Below, piece after piece: positions 1 to 5,622 of a stretch of 6,970 nucleotides of DNA. The notes beneath the pieces were generated by a model. It was not told the DNA's origin. It saw nothing but the letters and a program-made list of their open reading frames with translations, and made no database searches. The stretch lies in assembly GCA_005786775.1 (NCBI GenBank), contig SYDD01000344.1, forward strand, positions 1 through 6,970. Direction: 5' to 3'. Source of the stretch: Opitutaceae bacterium (lineage in GTDB: Bacteria > Verrucomicrobiota > Verrucomicrobiia > Opitutales > Opitutaceae). Both the position numbers and the translations under genes were made by a program. Every line of letters starts with the position of its first letter. The first letter of the stretch is position 1.

Positions 1-100
1 CCGATGCATCCCGAACCCCGTGTCACCCGTTACACCTAGGCACCCCAAGCCGACACAACGTCCGCCCCGGGGCTGCCCCAACCGAGTCCGCATCCAACCT

Positions 101-574
101 ATGAACCTCCGCACCTCCCTCCTCTCGCTGGCCCTGTGGGCCGCTTCCGTCACCGGCCTCACCGCCGCCACGCCCTCCACCGTTGTCGACATCGCCGTCG
201 GCTCGAAGGACCACACCCCCCTCGTCGCCGCGGTCAAGGCGGCCGGACTGGTCGAGACCCTGAGCGGCAAGGGCCCCTTCACGGTCTTCGCTCCGACGAA
301 CGCTGCGTTCGCCAAGCTGCCGGCCGGCACGGTCGAGAATCTACTCAAGCCCGAGAACAAGGCTAAGCTGGTGGCCGTACTCACCTACCACGTCGTCCCC
401 GGCAAGGTGATGGCCAAGGATGTGAAGGCCGGCGCCGTGAAGACGGTCAACGGCAAGGATGCGACCCTCGCCACGGCGGGCGGCGTGACCATCAACGGCG
501 CCAAGGTGGTTGCGGCCGACCTCGCGGCTGGCAATGGCGTGGTCCACGTCATCGACACGGTCATTCTGCCCTGA
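101..574 (+). CDS. Secreted single fasciclin (FAS1) domain protein
   Basis: A 157-residue protein with an export signal followed by one FAS1 domain. FAS1 domains are extracellular or periplasmic adhesion-type modules; the bacterial ligand is usually unknown. Residues 1-23 (MNLRTSLLSLALWAASVTGL then TAA) form a typical Sec signal peptide with likely cleavage near Ala23. The FAS1 landmarks are clear: the H1 box FTVFAPTNAAFAKLP at 60-74, the central YHVVPGKV at 96-103, and the C-terminal H2 box GVVHVIDTVILP at 146-157, which ends the protein exactly. The length is normal for minimal bacterial one-domain members. The ATG at 101 is chosen because the signal peptide begins there; the frame stays open upstream to 20, but that stretch is Pro/Arg-rich and not signal-like. 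No Shine-Dalgarno site is visible. The gene looks monocistronic, since a strong terminator follows 85 bases after the stop. Family assignment is firm; the biological role is unknown. Confidence 0.93.
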   Translation: MNLRTSLLSLALWAASVTGLTAATPSTVVDIAVGSKDHTPLVAAVKAAGLVETLSGKGPFTVFAPTNAAFAKLPAGTVENLLKPENKAKLVAVLTYHVVPGKVMAKDVKAGAVKTVNGKDATLATAGGVTINGAKVVAADLAAGNGVVHVIDTVILP

Positions 575-658
575 ACTGACCCGCTTGCCGGACACCGGCT
601 GGCGCGCGATCCTCCAACGGGGACGATCCGCACGCCAAGCCTCGTCCGATCTTTACCG

Positions 659-691
659 AAAGCCGTCCCGCTACTGCGGGGCGGCTTTTTT
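659..691 (+). terminator. Rho-independent terminator of the fasciclin gene
   Basis: A 13-bp stem (659-671 with 676-688, one T-G wobble at 666/681) encloses a TACT loop and runs into six T residues (686-691). The A-rich start of the stem mirrors the T run. It lies 85 bases after the fasciclin stop and separates that gene from the next one. Confidence 0.92.
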
Positions 692-714
692 GTGGTCCAA
701 AAAGGCCGATCGCG

Positions 715-735
715 GGCGCGCCGGGAGGGCGCGCC
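715..735. repeat. Twin GGCGCGCC palindromes
   Basis: The 8-bp palindrome GGCGCGCC occurs at 715-722 and again at 728-735, separated by GGGAG. The two copies can pair as an 8-bp stem with a 5-base loop. It sits just after the fasciclin terminator and about 95 bases before the next ATG. There is no T run, so it is unlikely to be an intrinsic terminator. Function unknown. Confidence 0.5.
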
Positions 736-776
736 TCTCGCCCTAACCTCCCGCGACGGCGCCTCAGCGGCATCAG

Positions 777-797
777 GGCAAGATCTTTCCCCTTGCC
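777..797 (+). repeat. Small hairpin in the leader of the 829 gene
   Basis: GGCAAG (777-782) can pair with CTTGCC (792-797) around a 9-base loop. An alternative pairing, GCGGCA (767-772) with TGCCGC (794-799), overlaps it, so the two stems would exclude each other. The hairpin ends 31 bases before the chosen ATG at 829. It could be a leader structure, but it is short and may be chance in GC-rich DNA. Confidence 0.3.
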
Positions 798-828
798 GCA
801 GCAGGGCGGAATCCGTTCGAAGGGGAAC

Positions 829-2019
829 ATGACGCGCTTCCTGCCCGGGCTCGTTTGGCTCTGCCTCTTCCCAGCGATTGGCTTCGCGGCCAAAGCCCCG
901 GCTGCCCCAGCTCCCAACGGCGTGGAGCCACTCTCCATCCCGCTGCGGCTCTCAATGAGCGCCCAAGAGGTCATCGCGGCGCTCGGCCCGCCCCGGTCCG
1001 ACAACCGCGCCTTCGGCGGGGGGATCGGGTACCCGGGGTTGCGGGTGCTGTTCGACGCCACCGGCCAGGAAATCGGGACCCTCACGCTCGAGGGCGACAC
1101 GCGCCTCGCCTCGGGGATCGGGGTCGGCACCGCGCTGGCCCGGGTGAAGGCGGAGTTCCCCGACGGAACGATGGTCTACGATAGCTACGACGTCACCGCC
1201 GGGCAGTACGCCTTGTCCTTCCGCGCCCCCGCGGGCACCGTGGATCGCATCGTGATCCGCCCGGCGGGTCGGCGCTTCGCCACCCTTACCCCCACCGCGC
1301 CGCGCACACCGCCGGCGTCAACGCCCGCGCTGAGCGCGCTGGCCGGTCAATGGATCGACCCCCGGAACGCGCAAACCTTGGAGCTGTTCGCGGAGGGACG
1401 CTACCGCACCGGGGTGGGCGGCGAGGGCCGGGTGACCGCCTCCCCCGAGGGGCTCGTTTTCTCCGGCGTCCTGTCCGCGTGGAACCAGGGCCGGGCGGCC
1501 CTCTCCGCCGATCGCCAGGTGTTCGAGTTCTACTGGCGCAACGCGGACGGCGCCCAGAACTACTTCGCCTTCCAGCGGGCCGGGCCGGCTGCGGCCGAGC
1601 CGCCCGCGCCGGAAGCTAGGGCCCGCGCGGAGCTGCGCGCGCTCGCCGGACGCTGGATCAGCCAGAGCGTGCGGAACGATTACGACAACGGAGCCTTCGA
1701 CCGGGGTACAGGTGAGGACGCCACTTCCCTATTCATTCTAGAAAACGGCACGTGGCGTTACGGCCACCAGAGCGGCAAGGTGACGATCAGCGACGCCTCC
1801 CCTGCGGACCTCAAGTTCATGGATTTTAAGCCGACCGCCAAACCGGAGAACCTGCCGCGGCGGAAGTTCGAGCTGCAGGGCTGGGCCGGGGACCGAGCGA
1901 TGGGCTTCTGGCGCACCGACCCGGCAGACGGTCAACCCTACCGCGTAGTCCTGCATTTTCGCATCCGCGAGCCCCGGCCCGGTCTTGCGACGTGGATCCG
2001 CTCGCGGGCGCCAAACTGA
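829..2019 (+). CDS. Secreted protein of unknown function with two LAG-x-W segments
   Basis: A 396-residue protein I cannot assign to a named family. Residues 1-21 (MTRFLPGLVWLCLFPAIGFA and following) look like a Sec signal peptide. The ATG at 829 is preferred over the in-frame TTG at 793 because the signal peptide starts there and GAAGG (819-823) sits five bases upstream. Residues 36-146 form an N-terminal region with MSAQEVIAALGPP at 43-55 and a second similar stretch, GIGVGTALARVKAEFP, at 96-111; this spacing resembles small lipoprotein folds of the SmpA type, but only loosely. A Pro/Thr/Ala linker (about 151-170) leads to LAGQW at 171-175, and LAGRW recurs at 272-276. Each is followed by an aromatic-rich stretch (LFAEGRYRTG and LENGTWRYG), suggesting two copies of a small beta-sheet, lipocalin-like module joined by an Ala/Pro linker. 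The next gene is convergent, so it appears monocistronic. Confidence 0.85.
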   Translation: MTRFLPGLVWLCLFPAIGFAAKAPAAPAPNGVEPLSIPLRLSMSAQEVIAALGPPRSDNRAFGGGIGYPGLRVLFDATGQEIGTLTLEGDTRLASGIGVGTALARVKAEFPDGTMVYDSYDVTAGQYALSFRAPAGTVDRIVIRPAGRRFATLTPTAPRTPPASTPALSALAGQWIDPRNAQTLELFAEGRYRTGVGGEGRVTASPEGLVFSGVLSAWNQGRAALSADRQVFEFYWRNADGAQNYFAFQRAGPAAAEPPAPEARARAELRALAGRWISQSVRNDYDNGAFDRGTGEDATSLFILENGTWRYGHQSGKVTISDASPADLKFMDFKPTAKPENLPRRKFELQGWAGDRAMGFWRTDPADGQPYRVVLHFRIREPRPGLATWIRSRAPN

Positions 2020-2035
2020 CCACGCGGCGGCTCGG

Positions 2036-2046
2036 TAAGGGGTCAG
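2036..2046 (+). repeat. TAAGGGGTCAG element, copy 1
   Basis: This 11-mer is identical to 5121-5131, and its core AAGGGGTCA also occurs at 3086-3094. All three copies lie between genes. Here no matching inverted arm is visible, so it may be a solitary or decayed REP-like remnant. Confidence 0.45.
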
Positions 2047-2227
2047 ACGAGCGCACGGCGCATGGGAAGCGTTTCAACTCAAGGGATCCGATGCCGAGGC
2101 GCGGGAAGGGCATGCCACCCGGAACCTCCGCGCCATAGACGCTGATAAGCTCGGAACGGTACCCTCCGGACAGGGGCACCCTAACAACCTCAGCGAGTGC
2201 ACCCTGCACCGGCCTAACCCCCTTGGA

Positions 2228-2264
2228 AGCGCCGCAACAAGCAACCGGCAGTCCCATCCTTTGA
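2228..2264 (+). repeat. Intergenic repeat, degenerate copy (pairs with 3097-3133)
   Basis: Ungapped comparison with 3097-3133 gives 29 of 37 identical bases, including CGCAACA, GCAACC and TTTGA. Both copies lie just downstream of a minus-strand stop codon: the SGNH hydrolase here and the barrel protein for the other copy. Neither is coding. Confidence 0.55.
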
Positions 2265-2276
2265 ATCCCTCCCCGC

Positions 2277-2293
2277 GCGGGAACGTTACCCGC
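2277..2293 (-). repeat. GCGGG-CCCGC palindrome after the SGNH gene
   Basis: GCGGG (2277-2281) and CCCGC (2289-2293) flank a 7-base centre. On the minus strand the inner 15 bases read CGGGTAACGTTCCCG, differing at one position from 5221-5235. It begins seven bases past the SGNH stop and could fold as a transcript-end hairpin, though no T run follows. An operator is also possible. Confidence 0.45.
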
Positions 2294-2299
2294 CGCCCT

Positions 2300-3001
2300 T
2301 CAAAGCGCGGGCAGCAGGGCCGCCACGCTGCGCGCCACGTGTGCGGCGAGAATGGCGGAGCCCTCCGCGGTGAAATGCACGTCCTTCGGCCGGCCCAACG
2401 TCTCCATCCGGGGCGCGATGGCGGCGTTGAGGTCGTTCGTCACCACCCCGAACTCCGCCATCACGCGCGCGGCGATCGCGTTGTAGGTGTCGACGCTGCC
2501 GAAGCGCCGGTTGGGCGCGAGGTTGCCGCCCAGGGGCACGGGCGTGGTCGTTGCCCAGACCAGCTTCGCCCCGGTCGCCCGCAGGCGCGTGACCAGCCGC
2601 CGCAGGTTCTGCTCGTAAACCTCGGGCGGCGCGTGGCGCACCCCCTCGGGCGGCAGCTTCGCGTCGTGCAGGCCCCAGTTGAAATGGATCACGTCCCACT
2701 TCCCCGCGCCGAGCCACCCGTCGAGCTTCGTCAGCGTGTACCCCGTGGAACTGCAGTTGCCCGGCGGGCGGTGGACATTCGCCCGGCCGCGCAAGGCCTC
2801 GCGCACCGGCAGCGTGTAGCCGATCGAGATCGAATCGCCGAGCAACAGCACCCGCGGCAGGCCGGGAACATCCACGATCGGCGCCAGCGCGGGATCCGGC
2901 GCACGGCGGGCGGGCGCGGCCTCGGCCGCCCTTAAACCTAGGCCCGCCGCGAGCCAAGCGATGAGGCAACAAGCGCGGCAAAGCAAAAGGAGTCGGGACA
3001 T
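2300..3001 (-). CDS. Secreted SGNH/GDSL-type hydrolase
   Basis: A 233-residue protein of the SGNH hydrolase superfamily, whose members hydrolyse esters, including acetyl groups on polysaccharides. Residues 1-29 (MSRLLLLCRACCLIAWLAAG onward) form a signal peptide ending near AAEAA. Block I is VLLLGDSISIGY (51-62), with Ser57 the expected nucleophile. Block II is probably Gly81 in RPPGNCSSTGYT. Block III is FNWGLHDAK (107-115), a variant in which Asn108 precedes Gly110 instead of the classical GxND. The catalytic Asp/His box is DVHFT (207-211), with His209 the base. Length fits a one-domain enzyme. The ATG at 3001 is chosen because it opens the signal peptide; the frame extends upstream to 3082 in arginine-rich, non-signal sequence. 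The bases before the ATG are pyrimidine-rich (CTCCCCTT), with no Shine-Dalgarno site. It lies 139 bases downstream of the barrel gene on the same strand. The substrate cannot be named. Confidence 0.9.
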   Translation of the reverse strand: MSRLLLLCRACCLIAWLAAGLGLRAAEAAPARRAPDPALAPIVDVPGLPRVLLLGDSISIGYTLPVREALRGRANVHRPPGNCSSTGYTLTKLDGWLGAGKWDVIHFNWGLHDAKLPPEGVRHAPPEVYEQNLRRLVTRLRATGAKLVWATTTPVPLGGNLAPNRRFGSVDTYNAIAARVMAEFGVVTNDLNAAIAPRMETLGRPKDVHFTAEGSAILAAHVARSVAALLPAL

Positions 3002-3068
3002 AAGGGGAGAGGGAATCAGAGCTCGCGGACGACGACCCCAGCCAAGAAGCGGCGCCCGCCGCTGACAA

Positions 3069-3094
3069 GGGCGGCCTCGCACCCCAAGGGGTCA
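3069..3094 (-). repeat. Shared 26-bp leader element, SGNH copy
   Basis: This segment matches 5105-5130 at 24 of 26 positions. Each copy lies upstream of a minus-strand hydrolase gene: 68 bases from the SGNH ATG here and 63 bases from the barrel-gene ATG there. It contains the near-palindrome ACCCCAAGGGGT. It could be a transcription-related element or part of a dispersed intergenic repeat, as its rim includes the AAGGGGTCA core seen elsewhere. Confidence 0.55.
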
Positions 3095-3096
3095 AG

Positions 3097-3133
3097 AGCG
3101 TCGCAACACGCAACCAGTAGACCCCTGGTTTGA
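3097..3133 (-). repeat. Intergenic repeat with small hairpin after the barrel gene
   Basis: This is the partner of 2228-2264 (29 of 37 identical). It contains AACCAG (3112-3117) and CTGGTT (3125-3130), a 6-bp stem with a 7-base loop, 11 bases past the barrel-gene stop. A weak transcript-end hairpin is possible, but no T run follows it on the minus strand. Confidence 0.45.
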
Positions 3134-3140
3134 TCCGCCC

Positions 3141-5042
3141 CTACGGCGCGGGGCCCGGCGCCTTCCGCTTGCCCTTCCGCTCCCGGACGGGCTCCGCGGC
3201 TTTCTCCGCCTTGGGCGGCCGCGGATCCTCCGCGGAAACCAAGTAGTCAGTCGGCGGCTGCCGCACGGGCTGCTCCAACCGGCCCCGGTGCACCTCGAGC
3301 AGGCTGAAGCTATCGTCCTGCTCGTCCGTGTTCACCAACACGAAGTCAGCGCCCCGGGCGCCCCCCTGACGCAGAACGGCATCCTCCACCGTGACGGTCT
3401 CGTGATGCCATTGCCGGTCACCCTTTCCCTGGACGGCGAGCGCGGTCTTCATCCCGGCCGAGCCCGCATCGTAGTCGAGCCGCCAGGTTGATCCCGCCGT
3501 GCCGTCGTACCAGACCACCGTCATCGACATCACCTTGGCCTCATTGCCCTGCGAGAACCCATCGTGCAGCTTGAAATACAAGGCATTGCGGCCGGTGGCA
3601 TGCTCGAAGCCGCGGGCGAACCGCGAGTAGATGGAGGAGGTCTTCGTGATCGCCCCCCCGACCCGCCAGCGGGGAACCGAGGTCGCATCCGCGTCGATCT
3701 GGGAGAGGAAACGCCCGTAATTGTCGGGCCAGATGTCCCATCCCACGTCGTTGAAGCCGCGCTGGGTATCGCGTTGCCGGACTTGCCCCAGCAGCAGGGC
3801 ATTCCGGTCATCGACCGCGGCGCCATACTTCGCGTGGGCCGCGACGATCTTTTCCATCCGGGCGAGGTTGCCCGGCGTGGCCGGACCGAAATCCGCCTCC
3901 GGGTACGCCGCCGTGTCGGCGGCATCGAGGCCCTTGTGCAGGGCGCAGAAAGCCCCGGTGGCGCTCTCCGGTCGGATCTGCCCCGCATAGCGATTGAAGA
4001 AGTGGAAGGCGTAGTCGAAGCCCTGCTCCCGACAGGCCTCCATCGCGGCGGAGGAGATGTCCCAGATGCTCTGACCGCTCTGCAGGCCGGTCAGGGCGCC
4101 CCAATAGAAACTGAGCGGGACGTTCAGCTGGTACCACGCGCGCCGCCAAGTCTGGTCCATCTCGGAACGGGCGAACAGCGGCGTTCCCGCCGCGGCCACC
4201 AGCCGCGGCTCCCAAGTTCGAATCTTGCTCCGCTCGCCGCTCAGGTGGTGTCCGCGGCCGCTGCCGGCGATCTTGATCCCCACGCCGCCAAGGGCGTTGG
4301 CCATCACCCAATTCCACTCGACGCCATAGCCGCGCCCAGCGGGCGTATCCTCGTCCGGGGCGACGTGATTGAACAGGAGGCTGATCTTGGATTCGTCGGG
4401 GGCCCGCTGGAAAGTCTGCACGAACACGTCGAAAGCCCACAGGCGAAACTCCCGCCACTCCCGGGACCGAACCGGCAATTCGTACCGCGGCTCGATCGCC
4501 GCGCCCTTGTAGGCACACTCATCTCCAGTGCAGCCGGTCTTCACCTGGATAAACGCGATGCGCTCCTGCTGCTCGCGGGGGTATTGGCGGATATGTTTCC
4601 CGAATTCCGTGATCAGTCGCTGGAAGAACGCGCGGTAGGCCGCGGAGGGATAGAAGGGGTAGACCGGCCAACTGTCGTGCATCTGCCCGTCGGTCTTTAC
4701 GGCGGGAACACCCTGCGTGTAGATCCAGTCGGGCGCCTCCGGGCCGACGCCCAGCGAAAGGTAAATGAACTGATCCCGCGCGACGGCGCGCTCCATCGCG
4801 GCATCCAAAGCGCTCCAATCAAACACCCCGGGCACCCGCTCGAGCTCCGCCCACTTCTGGTTGAACGCGAGGCCCTTTAGGAACGGATACTCCTTGGGAT
4901 CATACGCGCTGCCCCGGTCCCAGACGCCGAACGAATTGGCCGGGGGGATGCCGCGCAGCGCACTCAGGGTGCCTAGCCCGAGCAGTCCCACGATCAGGAA
5001 GGCGCAAGGGGAACGGGAGACCTGACGAAAGGCGACGTGCAT
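3141..5042 (-). CDS. Secreted glycoside-hydrolase-like (TIM-barrel) protein with C-terminal beta domain
   Basis: A 633-residue exported protein, probably acting on carbohydrate. Residues 1-30 carry an N-terminal hydrophobic signal (AFLIVGLLGLGTLSAL). Residues about 38-350 resemble clan-A glycosidase barrels: WAELERVPGVFDWSALDAAM (64-83) is the 'W-x-E-P-x-x-G-x-F-D-W' pattern of GH42/GH5-type enzymes, and FIYLSLGVGPEAPDW (92-106) is a second strand. RIAFIQVKTGCTGDE (161-175) would be the acid/base strand, with Glu175 a candidate, and TPLFARSEMD (287-296) the nucleophile strand, with Glu294 a candidate; these residue calls are inferred. Residues about 480-590 form a beta-rich domain (WYDGTAGSTWRLDYDA at 511-526, then FVLVNTDEQDDSFSLLEVHR) that may bind carbohydrate. 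The tail (about 610-633) is Lys/Arg/Pro-rich. The ATG at 5042 opens the signal; the frame continues to 5282 through intergenic repeats and is not believed to be coding. No exact family is recognised. Confidence 0.85.
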   Translation of the reverse strand: MHVAFRQVSRSPCAFLIVGLLGLGTLSALRGIPPANSFGVWDRGSAYDPKEYPFLKGLAFNQKWAELERVPGVFDWSALDAAMERAVARDQFIYLSLGVGPEAPDWIYTQGVPAVKTDGQMHDSWPVYPFYPSAAYRAFFQRLITEFGKHIRQYPREQQERIAFIQVKTGCTGDECAYKGAAIEPRYELPVRSREWREFRLWAFDVFVQTFQRAPDESKISLLFNHVAPDEDTPAGRGYGVEWNWVMANALGGVGIKIAGSGRGHHLSGERSKIRTWEPRLVAAAGTPLFARSEMDQTWRRAWYQLNVPLSFYWGALTGLQSGQSIWDISSAAMEACREQGFDYAFHFFNRYAGQIRPESATGAFCALHKGLDAADTAAYPEADFGPATPGNLARMEKIVAAHAKYGAAVDDRNALLLGQVRQRDTQRGFNDVGWDIWPDNYGRFLSQIDADATSVPRWRVGGAITKTSSIYSRFARGFEHATGRNALYFKLHDGFSQGNEAKVMSMTVVWYDGTAGSTWRLDYDAGSAGMKTALAVQGKGDRQWHHETVTVEDAVLRQGGARGADFVLVNTDEQDDSFSLLEVHRGRLEQPVRQPPTDYLVSAEDPRPPKAEKAAEPVRERKGKRKAPGPAP

Positions 5043-5104
5043 AAGGGGAGGCCGAGAATGAACCGCGCTCGAGAGGACGACGCTAACCGGTGCTAAGTTG
5101 CAGC

Positions 5105-5130
5105 GGGCGACCTCGCACCCTAAGGGGTCA
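5105..5130 (-). repeat. Shared 26-bp leader element, barrel-gene copy
   Basis: The partner of 3069-3094, with 24 of 26 identical bases. It starts 63 bases upstream of the barrel-gene ATG. Closer to the ATG the two leaders also share GCTCG and GACGACG at similar spacing, then an identical CTCCCCTT directly before ATG, so the whole leaders look related. Confidence 0.55.
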
Positions 5131-5206
5131 GGCCGTGAATCGCTAGCCGCGGGATGGCGGGAGGAGCCAGACCCCGGCAAAATTAACAATTCACGGCCTG
5201 ACCCTT
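5122..5206. repeat. REP-like imperfect inverted repeat (18-19-bp arms)
   Basis: The left arm AAGGGGTCAGGCCGTGAAT (5122-5140) and right arm ATTCACGGCCTGACCCTT (5189-5206) are reverse complements apart from one missing C in the right arm. They enclose 48 bases that contain a further AGACCCC motif. Arms with a GGGGTCAG rim are typical of REP or MITE-like elements mobilised by Y1-type (RAYT) transposases; no transposase is in this window. It overlaps the shared leader element at its left end. Confidence 0.65.
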
Positions 5207-5220
5207 GTGGGCAAGAGCAG

Positions 5221-5235
5221 CGGGAAACGTTCCCG
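5221..5235. repeat. CGGGAAACGTTCCCG palindrome
   Basis: CGGGAA and TTCCCG flank ACG. One mismatch separates it from the minus-strand reading of 2278-2292. The AACGTT core with a central CG resembles LacI-family operators, and the site lies about 180 bases upstream of the barrel-gene ATG. A plain hairpin belonging to the repeat cluster is an equally good reading. Confidence 0.35.
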
Positions 5236-5243
5236 TGCCGCCG

Positions 5244-5336
5244 CCCGGGGCAAGATGCCCCGGCTACATCGATCCGCGGCACCCCGCAGGCCGAAAAGCC
5301 AATCGGCTCGGTGTAGCCGGGGCGCGTCGCCCCGGG
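5244..5336. repeat. Paired REP-like hairpins (25-bp inverted arms)
   Basis: The left arm (5244-5268) and right arm (5312-5336) are reverse complements at 20 of 25 positions. All differences fall in the five middle bases, AAGAT versus GCGTC. Those five bases are the loop of a hairpin within each arm, CGGGGC with GCCCCG on the two sides. Loop variation with preserved stems implies selection or mobility at the hairpin level, as in REP doublets. The 43 bases between the arms contain a small GCCGA/TCGGC stem (5290-5307). Confidence 0.7.
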
Positions 5337-5410
5337 GGCCCACCGGCCGACCCACCACCGCCTGCTTCCCCACCCTGATCCAAGCCTCGTCCTTCGCCTC
5401 TCGCACCTGC

Positions 5411-5509
5411 ATCCTTCGGTTATCCTTCGGTCATCCTTCGGTTATTTCAACACTTTACGTCAGCTCTCCCTCTAGAGACCGAACGGCAACCGAAGGATAA
5501 CCGAAGGAT
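5411..5509. repeat. Symmetrical array of 11-bp units, three forward and three inverted
   Basis: Three tandem units ATCCTTCGGT(T/C) start at 5411, 5422 and 5433. Two perfect inverted units AACCGAAGGAT start at 5488 and 5499, preceded by a decayed one at about 5477-5487. The hexamer TTCGGT recurs at 5415, 5426 and 5437, and its complement ACCGAA at 5478, 5489 and 5500, so both sides are phased at exactly 11 bases. The 32-base centre is AT-richer and holds TTGAAA on the minus strand. The arms could form a long stem, or serve as helically phased protein-binding sites. Confidence 0.75.
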
Positions 5510-5540
5510 TTAGCTCGGCACACTGGAGGCAGACCGAACG

Positions 5541-5567
5541 AACAAACTTCCGCGCCGGGCACGGCGC
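5541..5567 (-). terminator. Candidate terminator of the Lon-domain gene
   Basis: A 6-bp stem, GCGCCG (5552-5557) with CGGCGC (5562-5567), has a 4-base loop. On the minus strand it is followed by GGAAGTTTGTT, only moderately T-rich. A second hairpin with CTCCC (5576-5580) and GGGAG (5589-5593) lies closer to the stop codon. Termination of the Lon-domain transcript here is plausible, not certain. Confidence 0.35.
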
Positions 5568-5622
5568 AGCCCGAACTCCCCGCTAGTCGGGAGGCCCTCT
5601 GGGCGCCGCATTCAACCCCGCC

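Larger units (their letters stand above)
2020..2299. other. Non-coding spacer between convergent genes
   Basis: These 280 bases separate the stops of the 396-residue protein and the SGNH hydrolase. I see no plausible gene; frames crossing it are antisense shadows of the flanking genes. It holds one TAAGGGGTCAG element (2036-2046), a degenerate repeat copy (2228-2264) and a palindrome (2277-2293). No stem with a T run was found for either gene. Confidence 0.7.
5043..5622. other. Repeat-rich non-coding spacer
   Basis: A 580-base stretch between the barrel gene's start and the Lon-domain gene's stop, both on the minus strand. Open frames crossing it are short and have neither family-like sequence nor a plausible start. 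It holds the barrel gene's leader, an 18-19-bp inverted repeat, a palindrome, a nested double-hairpin pair, an 11-bp phased inverted array, and a candidate terminator for the Lon-domain gene. Each is listed separately. Confidence 0.75.

Noticed and set aside
561..1130. A 189-codon minus-strand frame between the fasciclin and 829 genes
   Set aside because: It crosses a perfect terminator and the antisense of a clear signal peptide, and has no family-like sequence.
2286..3113. Second long minus-strand frame over the SGNH gene
   Set aside because: Its translation is Arg/Ala/Gly-rich, whereas the frame at 2300-3001 carries GDS, GLHD and DVHF motifs plus a signal peptide.
3564..4880. A 438-codon plus-strand open frame
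   Set aside because: It lies wholly antisense to the barrel gene; its translation is Arg/Gly/Pro-rich low-complexity typical of GC-rich shadow frames.
5043..5282. N-terminal extension of the barrel protein by 80 residues
   Set aside because: The extension runs through the inverted repeat and shared leader, has no coding character, and would bury the signal peptide that starts at 5042.
5411..5443. Possible CRISPR array in the tandem units
   Set aside because: The units are 11 bases and contiguous, with no spacers and no cas genes nearby.
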